Both the position numbers and the translations under genes were made by a program. From Clostridiales bacterium (GTDB lineage: Bacteria; Bacillota; Clostridia; Christensenellales; Aristaeellaceae): 64,000 bases of DNA. This document shows, piece after piece, positions 24,821 through 33,782 of the stretch. A model generated the notes under the pieces. The model made no database searches, was not told the origin of the DNA, and worked only from the letters and a program-made list of their open reading frames with translations. Each line of letters starts with the position of its first letter. The first letter of the stretch is position 1. The DNA lies in assembly GCA_015056315.1 (NCBI GenBank), contig SVGN01000001.1, positions 1-64,000 of the forward strand, in the 5' to 3' direction.

Positions 24821-27424
24821 TTACTTGTTATCGCCGTAGTAGGCGTTCAGGTACATTTGCTTGATCTCCTTCATGAGGGGATAGCGGGGGTTGGCACCGG
24901 TGCACTGGTCGTCGAAGGCCTGCTCCACCATATCGTCCAGGCGGGCGAGGAAATCCTGCTCGTCGATGCCGTACTCGCGGATGGTGGCCTTGATGCCGAT
25001 CTTCGCCTTCAGCTCATCGATGGCGGCGGTCAGATTGGCCAGCTTCTCTTCGTCGTTTGCGCCGCCCAGACCCAGATAATCGGCCACCTGTGCATAGCGG
25101 GCCAGGGTGTGGGGGTGGTCATACTGAGGGAAGGTGCCCATCTTGGTGGGTACCTCGGCAGCGTTGAAGCGCAGCACCTCGTTGATCATCAGCGCATTGG
25201 CTACGCCGTGGGGCAGGTGATGGAAGGCGCCCAGCTTGTGGGCCATGGAGTGGCACACGCCCAGGAAGGCGTTGGCAAAGGCCATACCGGCCATGGTGGC
25301 AGCGTTGGCCATCTTCTCGCGGGCCAGGGCATCGTTGGGGCCGTTGTCGTAGGCGCGGGGCAGGTACTCGAAAATTATCTTCAGGCTCTGCAGGGCCAGG
25401 CCGTCGGTGTAGTCGGTGGCCATCATGCTGGCGATGGCTTCCAGTGCATGGGTAACGGCATCGATACCGGAGGCTGCGGTGAGACCCTTGGGGGCGTTCA
25501 TCATCAGATCCGCATCCACGATAGCCATATCGGGCAGCAGCTCGTAGTCGGCCAGGGGGTACTTGACGCCGGTCTGCTCGTCGGTGATCACGGCAAAGGG
25601 CGTTACCTCACTGCCGGTACCGGCGGTGGTGGGCACGGCGATAAAGTAAGCCTTTTCGCCCATCTTGGGGAAGGTGTAGATGCGCTTGCGGATGTCACAG
25701 AAGCGCATGGCCATATCCATAAAGTCCACTTCGGGATGCTCGTAGAGCACCCACATGATCTTGGCCGCATCCATGGGGCTGCCGCCGCCGATGGCCAGAA
25801 TGCAATCGGGCTGGAAGGCGTTGATCATCTTTACGCCTTCCCGGGCAGAGGCCAGAGTGGGGTCGGGCTCAACGTTGGAGAAGGTGGCATGCATGATGCC
25901 CATTTCATCCAGTACGTCGGTAACGGGCTTGGTGTAGCCGTTCTGGTAGAGGAAGTTGTCGGTTACGATGAACACCTTCTTCTTGTTCATCACGTCCTTC
26001 AGCTCCCTGAGCGCAACGGGCAGGCAGCCCTTCTTGATGTAAACCTTCTCAGGTGCACGGAACCACAGCATGTTCTCTCTCCTCTCCGCAACGGTCTTGA
26101 TGTTCAGCAGATGCTTCACGCCTACGTTCTCACTGACGGAGTTGCCGCCCCAGGAGCCGCAGCCCAGCGTGAGGGAGGGAGCCAGCTTGAAGTTGTACAG
26201 GTCGCCGATACCGCCCTGAGAGGAGGGGGTGTTCACCACGATGCGGCAGGTCTCCACCTTGTCGGCAAAGGCCAGCAGCTTATCGCGCTGGGTGTTGGGG
26301 TTCAGGTAGATGCTGGCGGTGTGGCCGTGGCCGCCGTCCTCGATGAGCCGTTCGGCCTTGGCAACGGCATCGTCGAAATCGACAGCCTTGTACATGGCCA
26401 GCACGGGAGAGAGCTTCTCGTGAGCGAATTCCTCGCTGATATCCACGCTCTCCACCTCGCCGATGAGCACCTTGGTGCTTTCCGGCACGGTTACGCCGGC
26501 CAGCGCAGCGATCTTGGCAGCGGGCTGACCCACGATACGGGCATTGAGTGCGCCGTTGATGATGATGGTCTTGCGCACCTTGTTCAGCTCTTCGCCCTCG
26601 AGGAAATAGCAGCCGCGGCGGGCAAACTCGGCACGTACGGCATCGTAGATGCTCTCGGGCACGATCACGCTCTGCTCGGAGGCGCAGATCATGCCGTTAT
26701 CGAAGGTCTTGGAATGGATGATGGAGTTGACCGCCAGCAGGATATCGGCGCTTTCGTCGATGATGGCGGGCACGTTACCGGCACCAACGCCAAGAGCGGG
26801 CTTACCGCTGGAGTAAGCAGCGGTCACCATGCCGGGGCCGCCGGTAGCCAGAGTGCAATCGCACTCCTTCATGACCATGTTGGTCATATCCAGGCTGGGC
26901 ACATCGATCCAGCTGATGATGCCTTCGGGAGCGCCTGCGGCCACAGCGGCTTCCAGCACGATGCGGGCAGCCTCCACGGTGCTCTTCTTGGCACGGGGGT
27001 GGGGAGAAATAATGATGCCGTTGCGGGTCTTGAGGCAGGCAAGGCACTTGAAAATGGCGGTGGAGGTGGGGTTGGTGGTGGGGATGACCGCAGCGATCAC
27101 GCCGATGGGCTCCGCAAAGCGGGTAATACCGGCGGTCTTGTCTTCTTCGATGATACCACAGGTCTTGGTATCGCGGTAGGCGTTATAGATATATTCGGAG
27201 GCAAAGTGGTTCTTGATCACCTTATCCTCCACAACGCCCATGCCGGTCTCTTCCACGGCCATCTTGGCCAGGGGAAGACGCATCTTGTTGGCGGCCATGG
27301 CGGCGGCAAAAAAGATCTTGTCTACCTGCTCCTGGGTATAGGTGGAGAATTCCTTCTGGGCCTTTCGCACGGCGACGATCTCGGCCGCCAGGCGTTCTAC
27401 GCTGTCTACGGGGGTTCTGTTCAT
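24821..27424 (-). CDS. adhE: Bifunctional acetaldehyde-CoA/alcohol dehydrogenase AdhE
   Basis: An 867-aa fusion enzyme making ethanol from acetyl-CoA with two NADH. The N-terminal aldehyde dehydrogenase domain (about 1-440) has GAGNVPAIID and catalytic Cys in NGMICASEQ near residue 245. The C-terminal iron alcohol dehydrogenase domain (about 455-867) has GGGSPMDAAKIMW, and metal-ligand region HALEAIASMMATDY plus CHSMAHKLGAFHHLPHG. Such proteins form spirosome filaments. GGGAGGG precedes the start, and a Rex-like site lies just upstream. Confidence 0.97.
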   Translation of the reverse strand: MNRTPVDSVERLAAEIVAVRKAQKEFSTYTQEQVDKIFFAAAMAANKMRLPLAKMAVEETGMGVVEDKVIKNHFASEYIYNAYRDTKTCGIIEEDKTAGITRFAEPIGVIAAVIPTTNPTSTAIFKCLACLKTRNGIIISPHPRAKKSTVEAARIVLEAAVAAGAPEGIISWIDVPSLDMTNMVMKECDCTLATGGPGMVTAAYSSGKPALGVGAGNVPAIIDESADILLAVNSIIHSKTFDNGMICASEQSVIVPESIYDAVRAEFARRGCYFLEGEELNKVRKTIIINGALNARIVGQPAAKIAALAGVTVPESTKVLIGEVESVDISEEFAHEKLSPVLAMYKAVDFDDAVAKAERLIEDGGHGHTASIYLNPNTQRDKLLAFADKVETCRIVVNTPSSQGGIGDLYNFKLAPSLTLGCGSWGGNSVSENVGVKHLLNIKTVAERRENMLWFRAPEKVYIKKGCLPVALRELKDVMNKKKVFIVTDNFLYQNGYTKPVTDVLDEMGIMHATFSNVEPDPTLASAREGVKMINAFQPDCILAIGGGSPMDAAKIMWVLYEHPEVDFMDMAMRFCDIRKRIYTFPKMGEKAYFIAVPTTAGTGSEVTPFAVITDEQTGVKYPLADYELLPDMAIVDADLMMNAPKGLTAASGIDAVTHALEAIASMMATDYTDGLALQSLKIIFEYLPRAYDNGPNDALAREKMANAATMAGMAFANAFLGVCHSMAHKLGAFHHLPHGVANALMINEVLRFNAAEVPTKMGTFPQYDHPHTLARYAQVADYLGLGGANDEEKLANLTAAIDELKAKIGIKATIREYGIDEQDFLARLDDMVEQAFDDQCTGANPRYPLMKEIKQMYLNAYYGDNK

Positions 27425-27449
27425 GGTGATACCCTCCCTGAATCTTTGT

Positions 27450-27467
27450 TCGTTAAAACCTTAACAT
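27450..27467. promoter_or_regulatory. Rex-like operator upstream of adhE
   Basis: TCGTTAAAACCTTAACAT matches the clostridial Rex pattern TTGTTAA-N4-TTAACAA except at two outer positions. It lies 26 bp before adhE, over the expected promoter/leader. adhE is a classic Rex target. Confidence 0.6.
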
Positions 27468-27500
27468 TGTGGGGAGGGTTTGTAAATGCCGGGTTTTTGA

Positions 27501-27539
27501 TACGCTCATATCATGTAAGATATGAGCGTAAACATTTAC
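27501..27539. promoter_or_regulatory. 12-bp inverted repeat and palindromic element between lysR and adhE
   Basis: TACGCTCATATC and GATATGAGCGTA form a perfect stem with a 6-nt loop (27501-27530). It overlaps GTAAACATTTAC at 27528-27539, the same palindrome found upstream of the hydrogenase. There is no U-tract on either strand, so an operator is more likely than a terminator. Confidence 0.5.
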
Positions 27540-27556
27540 ATAACAGATGGAATGGG

Positions 27557-28462
27557 TCAACCTTCGAGTGTGGAGCGTACCTTCTCCAGCTCATCCAAAA
27601 ACAGCTCGCTGATGGGGGAAAGCCCGTGGGATTTGCGGTAGATGAGCACATCCTTCTGCAGCTGGCTGTTGTCTGCGCCGGGCACTTGAGCAAGGCCGTA
27701 GCGCCGGAGCATATCGGCAGGCATGGGTGCCTCCCACATATAGGCTCTGGGCAGGGTGGAAAGCAGCTCCAGCGCACTGGCCCGGTCGTAGATATGGATG
27801 CGGTTGGGCTCGTCGTGTACCAGCTTTCGCCGGGGCAGGGAAGGCACATAGGTATCGCCCTGCAGGATCTTCATCCACCCGTGGATGTCTTCCTCCCTGA
27901 GCAAGGGCAGCCGGGCTTCCGGCAGATCCGCCCGGATGGTGAGCAGGTAGCGGAAGCTCCATACCTCCCGATGGGCCAGACCTTTTTCCTGAAAGGTATC
28001 CAGAAAATGCCCTTCATAGTCTGCCTGATAGCGCACCATGCCCAGCTCGTAACCATCCTCCGTAACGTTGCGGATGGCGCGTAGGGCGTTGGTCTCCTTG
28101 TAATCCAGCACGGTCTGGTGGCTCACCTGCTGGGCAAAGGCCTGGAATGCTTTGGCAATATAAGCCGACCGGGGCGCAGAGAGCCGGAAGGTCTTCTCGC
28201 TTTGCTTGCGCACCGCATACCGCTCCGCCATTTCATCAAAGCGCTTGAGGATGCTTACGGCATAGTGCAGAAATTCCTCGCCCTTGGCGGTGGGTACGAT
28301 GCCCCTGGGCGTGCGGTTGAAGATGGGGAAGCCCAGCGCATCCTCCAGCTCCCTGAGGGCACGGCTCAGGTTGGGCTGGCTCATATGCAGGTTTTCGGCG
28401 GCTTCGGTGATGGAACGGGCTTTTTCTACCTCTACTGCATAGCGCAGCTGTTGAATGTTCAT
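27557..28462 (-). CDS. LysR family transcriptional regulator
   Basis: A 301-aa LysR-type regulator. The N-terminal winged helix-turn-helix (1-60) reads MNIQQLRYAVEVEKARSITEAAENLHMSQPNLSRALRELE; the effector domain spans about 90-295. The effector is unknown. AAGGAG precedes the start, nine bases after the GH2 gene, so it is the third gene of an MFS-GH2-lysR operon and also lies directly upstream of adhE. It may regulate its own operon or adhE. Confidence 0.92.
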   Translation of the reverse strand: MNIQQLRYAVEVEKARSITEAAENLHMSQPNLSRALRELEDALGFPIFNRTPRGIVPTAKGEEFLHYAVSILKRFDEMAERYAVRKQSEKTFRLSAPRSAYIAKAFQAFAQQVSHQTVLDYKETNALRAIRNVTEDGYELGMVRYQADYEGHFLDTFQEKGLAHREVWSFRYLLTIRADLPEARLPLLREEDIHGWMKILQGDTYVPSLPRRKLVHDEPNRIHIYDRASALELLSTLPRAYMWEAPMPADMLRRYGLAQVPGADNSQLQKDVLIYRKSHGLSPISELFLDELEKVRSTLEG

Positions 28463-28471
28463 GGCTTCTCC

Positions 28472-30199
28472 TTATCGCTTCATCAGTTCGGCGTTCAGGG
28501 CGGTCAGCTTGTCGGCAGGCAGCTTGAGCACGGCCCGGTCGTAGGTGAAGAGACCGTTCAGCTCGTCCTCCACATCGCTCACCTGGGTGTAGACGGTGGC
28601 GGCCAGCCCCTTTTCTGCTGCGGGCAGGATCTGCTCCCGGTACAGCTTTTCGTAGGCGGCCCACAGCTCGTTTTCATCCTTCAGCTTTTTGTAGCCGAAG
28701 TCGATCTCATTAAAGCAGTGCCCGTCCACCCGCAGGTTGTAGCCGCCGAACTCGCTGAGCACAACGGCACGGCCCCGCTTATCCGGCTTGAAGCGATAGG
28801 GGCGGAAGTAAACATGCAGGCTTTGCAGCTGCCCGATGCCCTGGTCGTGCCAGCCGCTGGCGTGGTCGATGGGGCGGGTGGGGTCCAGCTCCGAGATCAG
28901 CTCGCAGGCGTTGGCGGCATCAAACTGACCCCAGCCCTCGTTAAAGGGCACCCACATGGCAATGGAGGGTACGTTGCGCAGCTGCAGGATCATCTCCTCC
29001 AGCTCCTCGTAGTAGGCATCCCGCTGCACCTCGTCCTCCCGGGCAAACCAGCGGTAGTGCTTATCCTTCAAATGGATGCCGGTGACCAGCGGCGCAGAGA
29101 TGATGGGGAATTTGTATTCGCTGCCGCCGCTGGGCATATCCTGCCACACCAGCATGCCCAGCCGGTCGCAGTGGTAATACCAGCGCATGGGCTCCACCTT
29201 GATGTGCTTGCGCAGCATGTTGAAGCCCAGCGCCTTCATCTGCTGGATGTCGAAGATCAGTGCTTCATCGCTGGGGGCGGTGTAGAGGCCGTCCGGCCAG
29301 TAGCCCTGATCCAGCAGACCGTTGTGGAAATAGGGCTTACCGTTCAGCAGCAGCCGGGGGATGCCCTTCTCATCCTTGCCAACGCCGAAGGAGCGCATGG
29401 CAAAATAGCTCTCCACCCTGTCCTCGCCAAGGGTAACGGAGAAGCTCTCCAGATGGGGCGTTTCCGGCGACCAGAAGGGCACATCCCGGATGGGCAGCAG
29501 CGTGGGCCGGTTAACGGGTACCGTATGGGTCTCGCCCCGGATCACCACGCTTGCGGCAGCGGTGGAGAAAGCATCGGTCTCAATGGTCAGCTCCAGCTCC
29601 CGGGTATCGATGTGGGGGAGCATTTGCAGGCTGTGGATATACTGCCCGGGCACGGCCTCCAGCCACACGGTCTGCCAGATGCCGCTCTGGGGCGTGTACC
29701 AGATGCCGCCCCGCTTGGTCTTCTGCTTGCCACGGCTGCGGGAACCTGCATCGGTCTCGTCCTTTACCTTTACGGTAAGCTGGTTGGCCCCTTCGCAAAG
29801 CCCGTCGGTCAGGTCGATGGTAAAGGCGTTGTAGCCGCCCACATGGCAGCCCATTTCGATATCGTTGAGGTATATGGTGGCTTCCTGATCCACCGCGCCG
29901 AAGTGCAGCAGCAGCCGTCCGCCGTGGGGTATAAAGCCCTCCGGCAGCGTGAGGCTGCGGTGGTACCAGAGGGTCTCATGCTTTTGCAGGGTACGCTCAA
30001 CGCCGCTGAGCGCGCTCTCCGGCGAGAAGGGCACCAGAATGGGGCCATCCCAAACGGTGGGCATGGCTTCGTCTGTGGTGATGGCATGATCCCAGTAGCC
30101 ATTCAGGTTCAGGTAGCTGTCCCGCTTCAGCTGGGGGCGGGGGTATTCGGGCAGCACCTGTGCGGGATCCAGCTTCTCGCCCCATACGGTCTTCAGCAT
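28472..30199 (-). CDS. Glycoside hydrolase family 2 beta-glycosidase
   Basis: A 575-aa GH2 enzyme (beta-galactosidase/beta-glucuronidase type). The N-terminal jelly-roll (about 28-180) and immunoglobulin-like domain precede the TIM barrel. The acid/base Glu is in WVPFNEGWGQFD and the nucleophile Glu in LSEFGGY. No signal peptide, so it probably acts on imported glycosides. AAGGAGGAG precedes the start, which overlaps the transporter gene by 7 nt. Shorter than LacZ; the exact sugar cannot be read. Confidence 0.9.
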   Translation of the reverse strand: MLKTVWGEKLDPAQVLPEYPRPQLKRDSYLNLNGYWDHAITTDEAMPTVWDGPILVPFSPESALSGVERTLQKHETLWYHRSLTLPEGFIPHGGRLLLHFGAVDQEATIYLNDIEMGCHVGGYNAFTIDLTDGLCEGANQLTVKVKDETDAGSRSRGKQKTKRGGIWYTPQSGIWQTVWLEAVPGQYIHSLQMLPHIDTRELELTIETDAFSTAAASVVIRGETHTVPVNRPTLLPIRDVPFWSPETPHLESFSVTLGEDRVESYFAMRSFGVGKDEKGIPRLLLNGKPYFHNGLLDQGYWPDGLYTAPSDEALIFDIQQMKALGFNMLRKHIKVEPMRWYYHCDRLGMLVWQDMPSGGSEYKFPIISAPLVTGIHLKDKHYRWFAREDEVQRDAYYEELEEMILQLRNVPSIAMWVPFNEGWGQFDAANACELISELDPTRPIDHASGWHDQGIGQLQSLHVYFRPYRFKPDKRGRAVVLSEFGGYNLRVDGHCFNEIDFGYKKLKDENELWAAYEKLYREQILPAAEKGLAATVYTQVSDVEDELNGLFTYDRAVLKLPADKLTALNAELMKR

Positions 30200-31503
30200 G
30201 CGCTCTCCTCCTTGGTCTCGGCGGTCTTTTTCTCACAGCGGGCAAGGCCCCACAAGGGGATCGCCGTCAGCAGCAGCACGGCGGCTGCGGCAAGGAAAAT
30301 GCCCGGGGTAGGCACGGTCTTGGTCTGGCCCAGATCCACATAGGTGGCAGCGTTGCCCTTGATCACCCATGCGCCGATAGCCGGGCCGATCAACATGGGC
30401 AGCATGACGGAAAACACCATACGCACGCCCTGGAAGTGGCCCGCCTTGTCGGCGGGGGTCAGGTCGCGGATCTGCGCCATCAGCGCGGAGGTGAGGAGCA
30501 TGTAGCCGCTCATCATTACCATGCCGGCAAGGATCACCGGCAGCATCTGCCGGGTAAAGAACATGGCCACCAGACCCGCCAGCATGATCAACGCGGCAGG
30601 CAGGGCAAAGCGCAGCTTGCCCACCCGGTCGATGAAACGCCCGCCGATCACACTGACCAGCGAGGCCACGATCAGCACCACACCCAGCACGATGGCGTAG
30701 GCATCCAGCTTCAGGTAGTGCTGCATGTAGATGATCAGGTAGGGGAAGAACACCTGCACCGCTACCGAGAACACGCACATGGCGGCAAGGGACAGGTACA
30801 GTCCCTTGTGTTCCCTGACCACCGAAGGCCGGAAGCCGTACACCAGCTGGCTCAGGAAGGGCTTGCGCTCCGGCTGGATGGGTGCTTCCTCAAGCACAAA
30901 GAGGGCAATGATGCCGGTAGCGATCACGGAAATACCGAAGATAAAGAAGAACTCCCGCCACTGACCGGCCTGGGTCATACCGTCGAAAAGACCGAAGATG
31001 ATCAGCATGGAAAGCAGCGGCAAAATGCTCAGTACGCTTTCCACCTTGCCCCGCCGGTTGTTGGGGACCACGTCGGTCACATAAGCATTGAAGGCGGCAT
31101 CGTTGGCGGTGGAGCCGAAGAAGGTCATTACGCAATCCAGCCCGATCACCATCATGGCAGCAACGGCGATGGCGTTGGCGGAGGGGAACAGCACAGCGGC
31201 GTTCTCCACCGTTACCAGACCAAAGGCCATGGTGCTCAGGCCCCACAGCAGATAGCCGCCGCAGATAAAGGGCTTGCGCTTGCCCGTGCGGTCGCTGACA
31301 ACGCCCATCAACAGCGTGGTCAGGGTGGCCACTACGGCACTGGCAGCCACCATGGCGGCTACATATCCGGGGTCGCCGGAAATGGTATTGTAGAGAAAAA
31401 CGTTGAAATACATGTTTTCGATGGTCCATGCAAACTGCCCGGCAAGGCCCAGCAGCACAAGCACGCTCCAAAGGCGCGCACCGATCCCGGCTCTGGTCTT
31501 CAT
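30193..31503 (-). CDS. Major facilitator superfamily transporter, probable sugar uptake
   Basis: A 436-aa, 12-TM MFS protein with the loop motif GVVSDRTGKRKPF between helices 2 and 3, and a related IGGRFIDRVGKLRF in the second half. Its operon with a cytosolic GH2 glycosidase suggests uptake of a beta-glycoside or oligosaccharide. AAAGGAG precedes the start. Sugar specificity is inference from context. Confidence 0.88.
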   Translation of the reverse strand: MKTRAGIGARLWSVLVLLGLAGQFAWTIENMYFNVFLYNTISGDPGYVAAMVAASAVVATLTTLLMGVVSDRTGKRKPFICGGYLLWGLSTMAFGLVTVENAAVLFPSANAIAVAAMMVIGLDCVMTFFGSTANDAAFNAYVTDVVPNNRRGKVESVLSILPLLSMLIIFGLFDGMTQAGQWREFFFIFGISVIATGIIALFVLEEAPIQPERKPFLSQLVYGFRPSVVREHKGLYLSLAAMCVFSVAVQVFFPYLIIYMQHYLKLDAYAIVLGVVLIVASLVSVIGGRFIDRVGKLRFALPAALIMLAGLVAMFFTRQMLPVILAGMVMMSGYMLLTSALMAQIRDLTPADKAGHFQGVRMVFSVMLPMLIGPAIGAWVIKGNAATYVDLGQTKTVPTPGIFLAAAAVLLLTAIPLWGLARCEKKTAETKEESAC

Positions 31504-31556
31504 ATTGATATTGTTCTCCTTTCAGGGCACAGCCGCAGCCGTTGCCATGTGCTTCT

Positions 31557-31585
31557 ATTATAGCAAAACAGAAAAGGCACGACAA
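31557..31585 (-). promoter_or_regulatory. Sigma-A promoter for MFS-GH2-lysR
   Basis: On the minus strand TTGTCG, 17-bp spacer, TATAAT, about 55 bp before the MFS start. Confidence 0.78.
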
Positions 31586-31599
31586 GTGCAAATAAGCCG

Positions 31600-31628
31600 T
31601 TGACGAAAGGACTTCAAGGTTGTAAAAT
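31600..31628 (+). promoter_or_regulatory. Sigma-A promoter for the HerA-like ATPase
   Basis: TTGACG, 17-bp spacer, TAAAAT, about 40 bp before the start; divergent from the MFS promoter 15 bp away. Confidence 0.75.
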
Positions 31629-31669
31629 ACCTATAGTCGTGTATATTGCTACCATGGGAGGTTAGATAC

Positions 31670-33595
31670 ATGTTCTACGACCAGAAAATATGGGTCGGCA
31701 CCGATACGGACGGCAATCCCGTCAATCTGCTGCCCCATATGGCCAATCGGCACGGTCTGATCGCAGGCGCTACCGGTACGGGTAAGACCGTCAGCCTGAA
31801 GGTGATCGCCGAGGGCTTCTCCGATATGGGTGTACCTGTATTCCTCAGCGATATCAAGGGCGATCTCAGCGGCATGGTAAAGACCGGTGTCTACAATGCC
31901 AATATCGAAAAGCGCATCGGTATGTGCCGCATGCCCGGCTTTACCCCCAAAAGCTACCCTGCCTGCTTCTGGGATGTGTACGGCGAGCAGGGCATCCCCG
32001 TCCGCACCACGGTGATGGAAATGGGCCCCATGCTGCTCAGCCGCATGCTCGGCCTTAACGAGACCCAGTCCGGCGTGCTGAACATCGTCTTCCGCGTTGC
32101 CAACGACGGCAAGTTGCCCAAGAAGGTGGATGCCTACGGCCAGATCATCGATGCTCCGCTGCTGCAGAACATCGCCGATCTGAAGCAGGCCATCGCCTAT
32201 GTAGGTGCCCACGCAGACGAATACACCGTTGAGTACGGCAACGTGAGCCGTGCCAGCATCGGTGCCATCCAGCGCGCTGTTGCCCTTCTGGAGGATCAGG
32301 GCGGCGACAAGTTCTTCGGCACTCCTGCCCTGAACATTGCCGACTGGATCAAGGTAGACGAAGAGGGCCGCGGCCTCATCAGCATCCTGGCCTGCGATAA
32401 GCTCTTCCTCAACCCGCTGATGTACTCCACCTTCCTTCTCTGGCTGCTGACCGAGCTGTACGAGCTGCTGCCCGAGCGCGGCGATTGCGATAAGCCGGTC
32501 ATGGTCTTCTTCTTTGACGAGGCGCACCTGCTCTTCAACGACTGCCCCAAGCAGCTGATGGATAAGATCGAGCAGGTGGTGCGCCTGATCCGCTCCAAGG
32601 GCGTGGGCGTATATTTTATCACCCAGAACCCCACCGACGTACCCATGTCGGTGCTGGGCCAGCTGGGCAACCGTGTGCAGCATGCACTGCGCGCGTTTAC
32701 GCCGTTGGATCAGAAGGCGGTCAAGGTTGCCGCGCAAACCTTCCGCACCAACCCCAAGTTTGATACCGAGGAGGCCATCACCCTGCTCAAGACGGGTGAG
32801 GCACTGATCTCCTTTCTGGATGAAAACGGTGCTCCCGGTATTGTTCAGCGTGCCACCGTACTGCCCCCGCAGAGCTACATGGGCGCCATTACGGTGGAGG
32901 AACGCAACGAAGTGATCAATCAATCAGAATTCAAAGGAGTGTATCAACCAATGACTGAGCAGAACAACATGGAACAGGTACCCGTCGCCGAGCAGCCCGT
33001 CTATCAGCAGCCCGTGATGCAGCCCCAGCAGGGCTTCATGGTGCTGGATCCCACCACCGGCCAGTATGTGCAGCAGCCCATGATGCAGCAGCCGATGATG
33101 CAGCAGCCCATGATGCAGCAGCCCATGATGCAGCAGCCTATGGCTCAGCAGCCCATGGGTTACCCCCAGGTGCCCACCCTGCAGGCTACCCCCGTGCAGC
33201 CCATGGCCTCCACCGCTACTGCCCAGCCCGCCGTGCAGACCATGCTGGTGATGGATCCCGTTACCGGCCAGTATGTGCAGCGCCAGATGCAGTTCAACCC
33301 CGCCACCGGCCAGTATGTGCCCGTGATGACCGAAGAAGAAAAGAAGGCCGCCGCTCTGGCTGCCAAGGAAGCTGAGAAGGCTGCCAAGGAAGCCGCCAAG
33401 GCCGAGAAGGAAGCCCTCGCCGAAGCCCGCCGCCAGCGTGCCGACGAGCTGCGCGAAGAGCGCGCCGAGCGTGCCCGTGTAAACGACAGCGTTCTGGGCC
33501 GCATCAAGAACACCGCCATCTCTTCCGCCACCCGCACCGCTACCACCAAGCTGGTCAACGGTCTCATCAACGGCATCTTCGGCAAGAAGAAGTAA
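31670..33595 (+). CDS. HerA-like ATPase (DUF853) with repeat-rich tail
   Basis: A 641-aa protein. Residues 1-415 form a DUF853/HerA-FtsK-type ATPase with Walker A GATGTGKT near 33-40 and Walker B VFFFDEAHLLF near 280-290. The tail (about 425-550) is Gln/Met/Pro-rich with consecutive MMQQP units and three spaced TGQYV motifs. A charged Ala/Lys/Glu helix (about 555-615) and a short basic end follow. The ATG at 31670 follows GGGAGG. Function in this family is unsettled; DNA pumping or processing is possible. Confidence 0.85.
   Translation: MFYDQKIWVGTDTDGNPVNLLPHMANRHGLIAGATGTGKTVSLKVIAEGFSDMGVPVFLSDIKGDLSGMVKTGVYNANIEKRIGMCRMPGFTPKSYPACFWDVYGEQGIPVRTTVMEMGPMLLSRMLGLNETQSGVLNIVFRVANDGKLPKKVDAYGQIIDAPLLQNIADLKQAIAYVGAHADEYTVEYGNVSRASIGAIQRAVALLEDQGGDKFFGTPALNIADWIKVDEEGRGLISILACDKLFLNPLMYSTFLLWLLTELYELLPERGDCDKPVMVFFFDEAHLLFNDCPKQLMDKIEQVVRLIRSKGVGVYFITQNPTDVPMSVLGQLGNRVQHALRAFTPLDQKAVKVAAQTFRTNPKFDTEEAITLLKTGEALISFLDENGAPGIVQRATVLPPQSYMGAITVEERNEVINQSEFKGVYQPMTEQNNMEQVPVAEQPVYQQPVMQPQQGFMVLDPTTGQYVQQPMMQQPMMQQPMMQQPMMQQPMAQQPMGYPQVPTLQATPVQPMASTATAQPAVQTMLVMDPVTGQYVQRQMQFNPATGQYVPVMTEEEKKAAALAAKEAEKAAKEAAKAEKEALAEARRQRADELREERAERARVNDSVLGRIKNTAISSATRTATTKLVNGLINGIFGKKK
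33071..33155 (+). repeat. 15-bp tandem repeat inside the HerA-like gene
   Basis: Four to five in-frame copies of a unit encoding MMQQP (CAGCAGCCCATGATG-like) with few base changes. Such repeats can change copy number by slippage without breaking the frame. Confidence 0.8.
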
Positions 33596-33602
33596 GCATA
33601 TG

Positions 33603-33635
33603 CCCCGCCTGTGCAAGCTGTACAGGCGGGGTTTT
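33603..33635 (+). terminator. Intrinsic terminator after the HerA-like gene
   Basis: CCCCGCCTGT pairs with ACAGGCGGGG, followed by TTTT. Confidence 0.85.
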
Positions 33636-33700
33636 CTGAACGCTGCAAGGCAGAAGTGCACCGCAAATGCAAAATCCTTGTTCGTTGGCTGCCTATCCGC

Positions 33701-33729
33701 TTGCAAAGAAAACAGAATCGTGCTATGAT
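33701..33729 (+). promoter_or_regulatory. Sigma-A promoter for the ferredoxin gene
   Basis: TTGCAA, 17-bp spacer, TATGAT, 53 bp before the start codon. Confidence 0.72.
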
Positions 33730-33782
33730 AACCATATACAGCGGCACTGTACGCTGATTATGCAAACAGGAGGAACAGTAAA

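Noticed and set aside
24770-28084. 1104-aa plus-strand ORF opposite adhE and lysR
   Set aside because: Gly/His/Val-rich antisense shadow of GC-biased third positions in adhE; no ribosome site or domain, and it runs across two genes.
33071-33155. Short regular repeat considered as a CRISPR array
   Set aside because: Units are 15 bp, contiguous, in frame and translate to MMQQP; no spacers.
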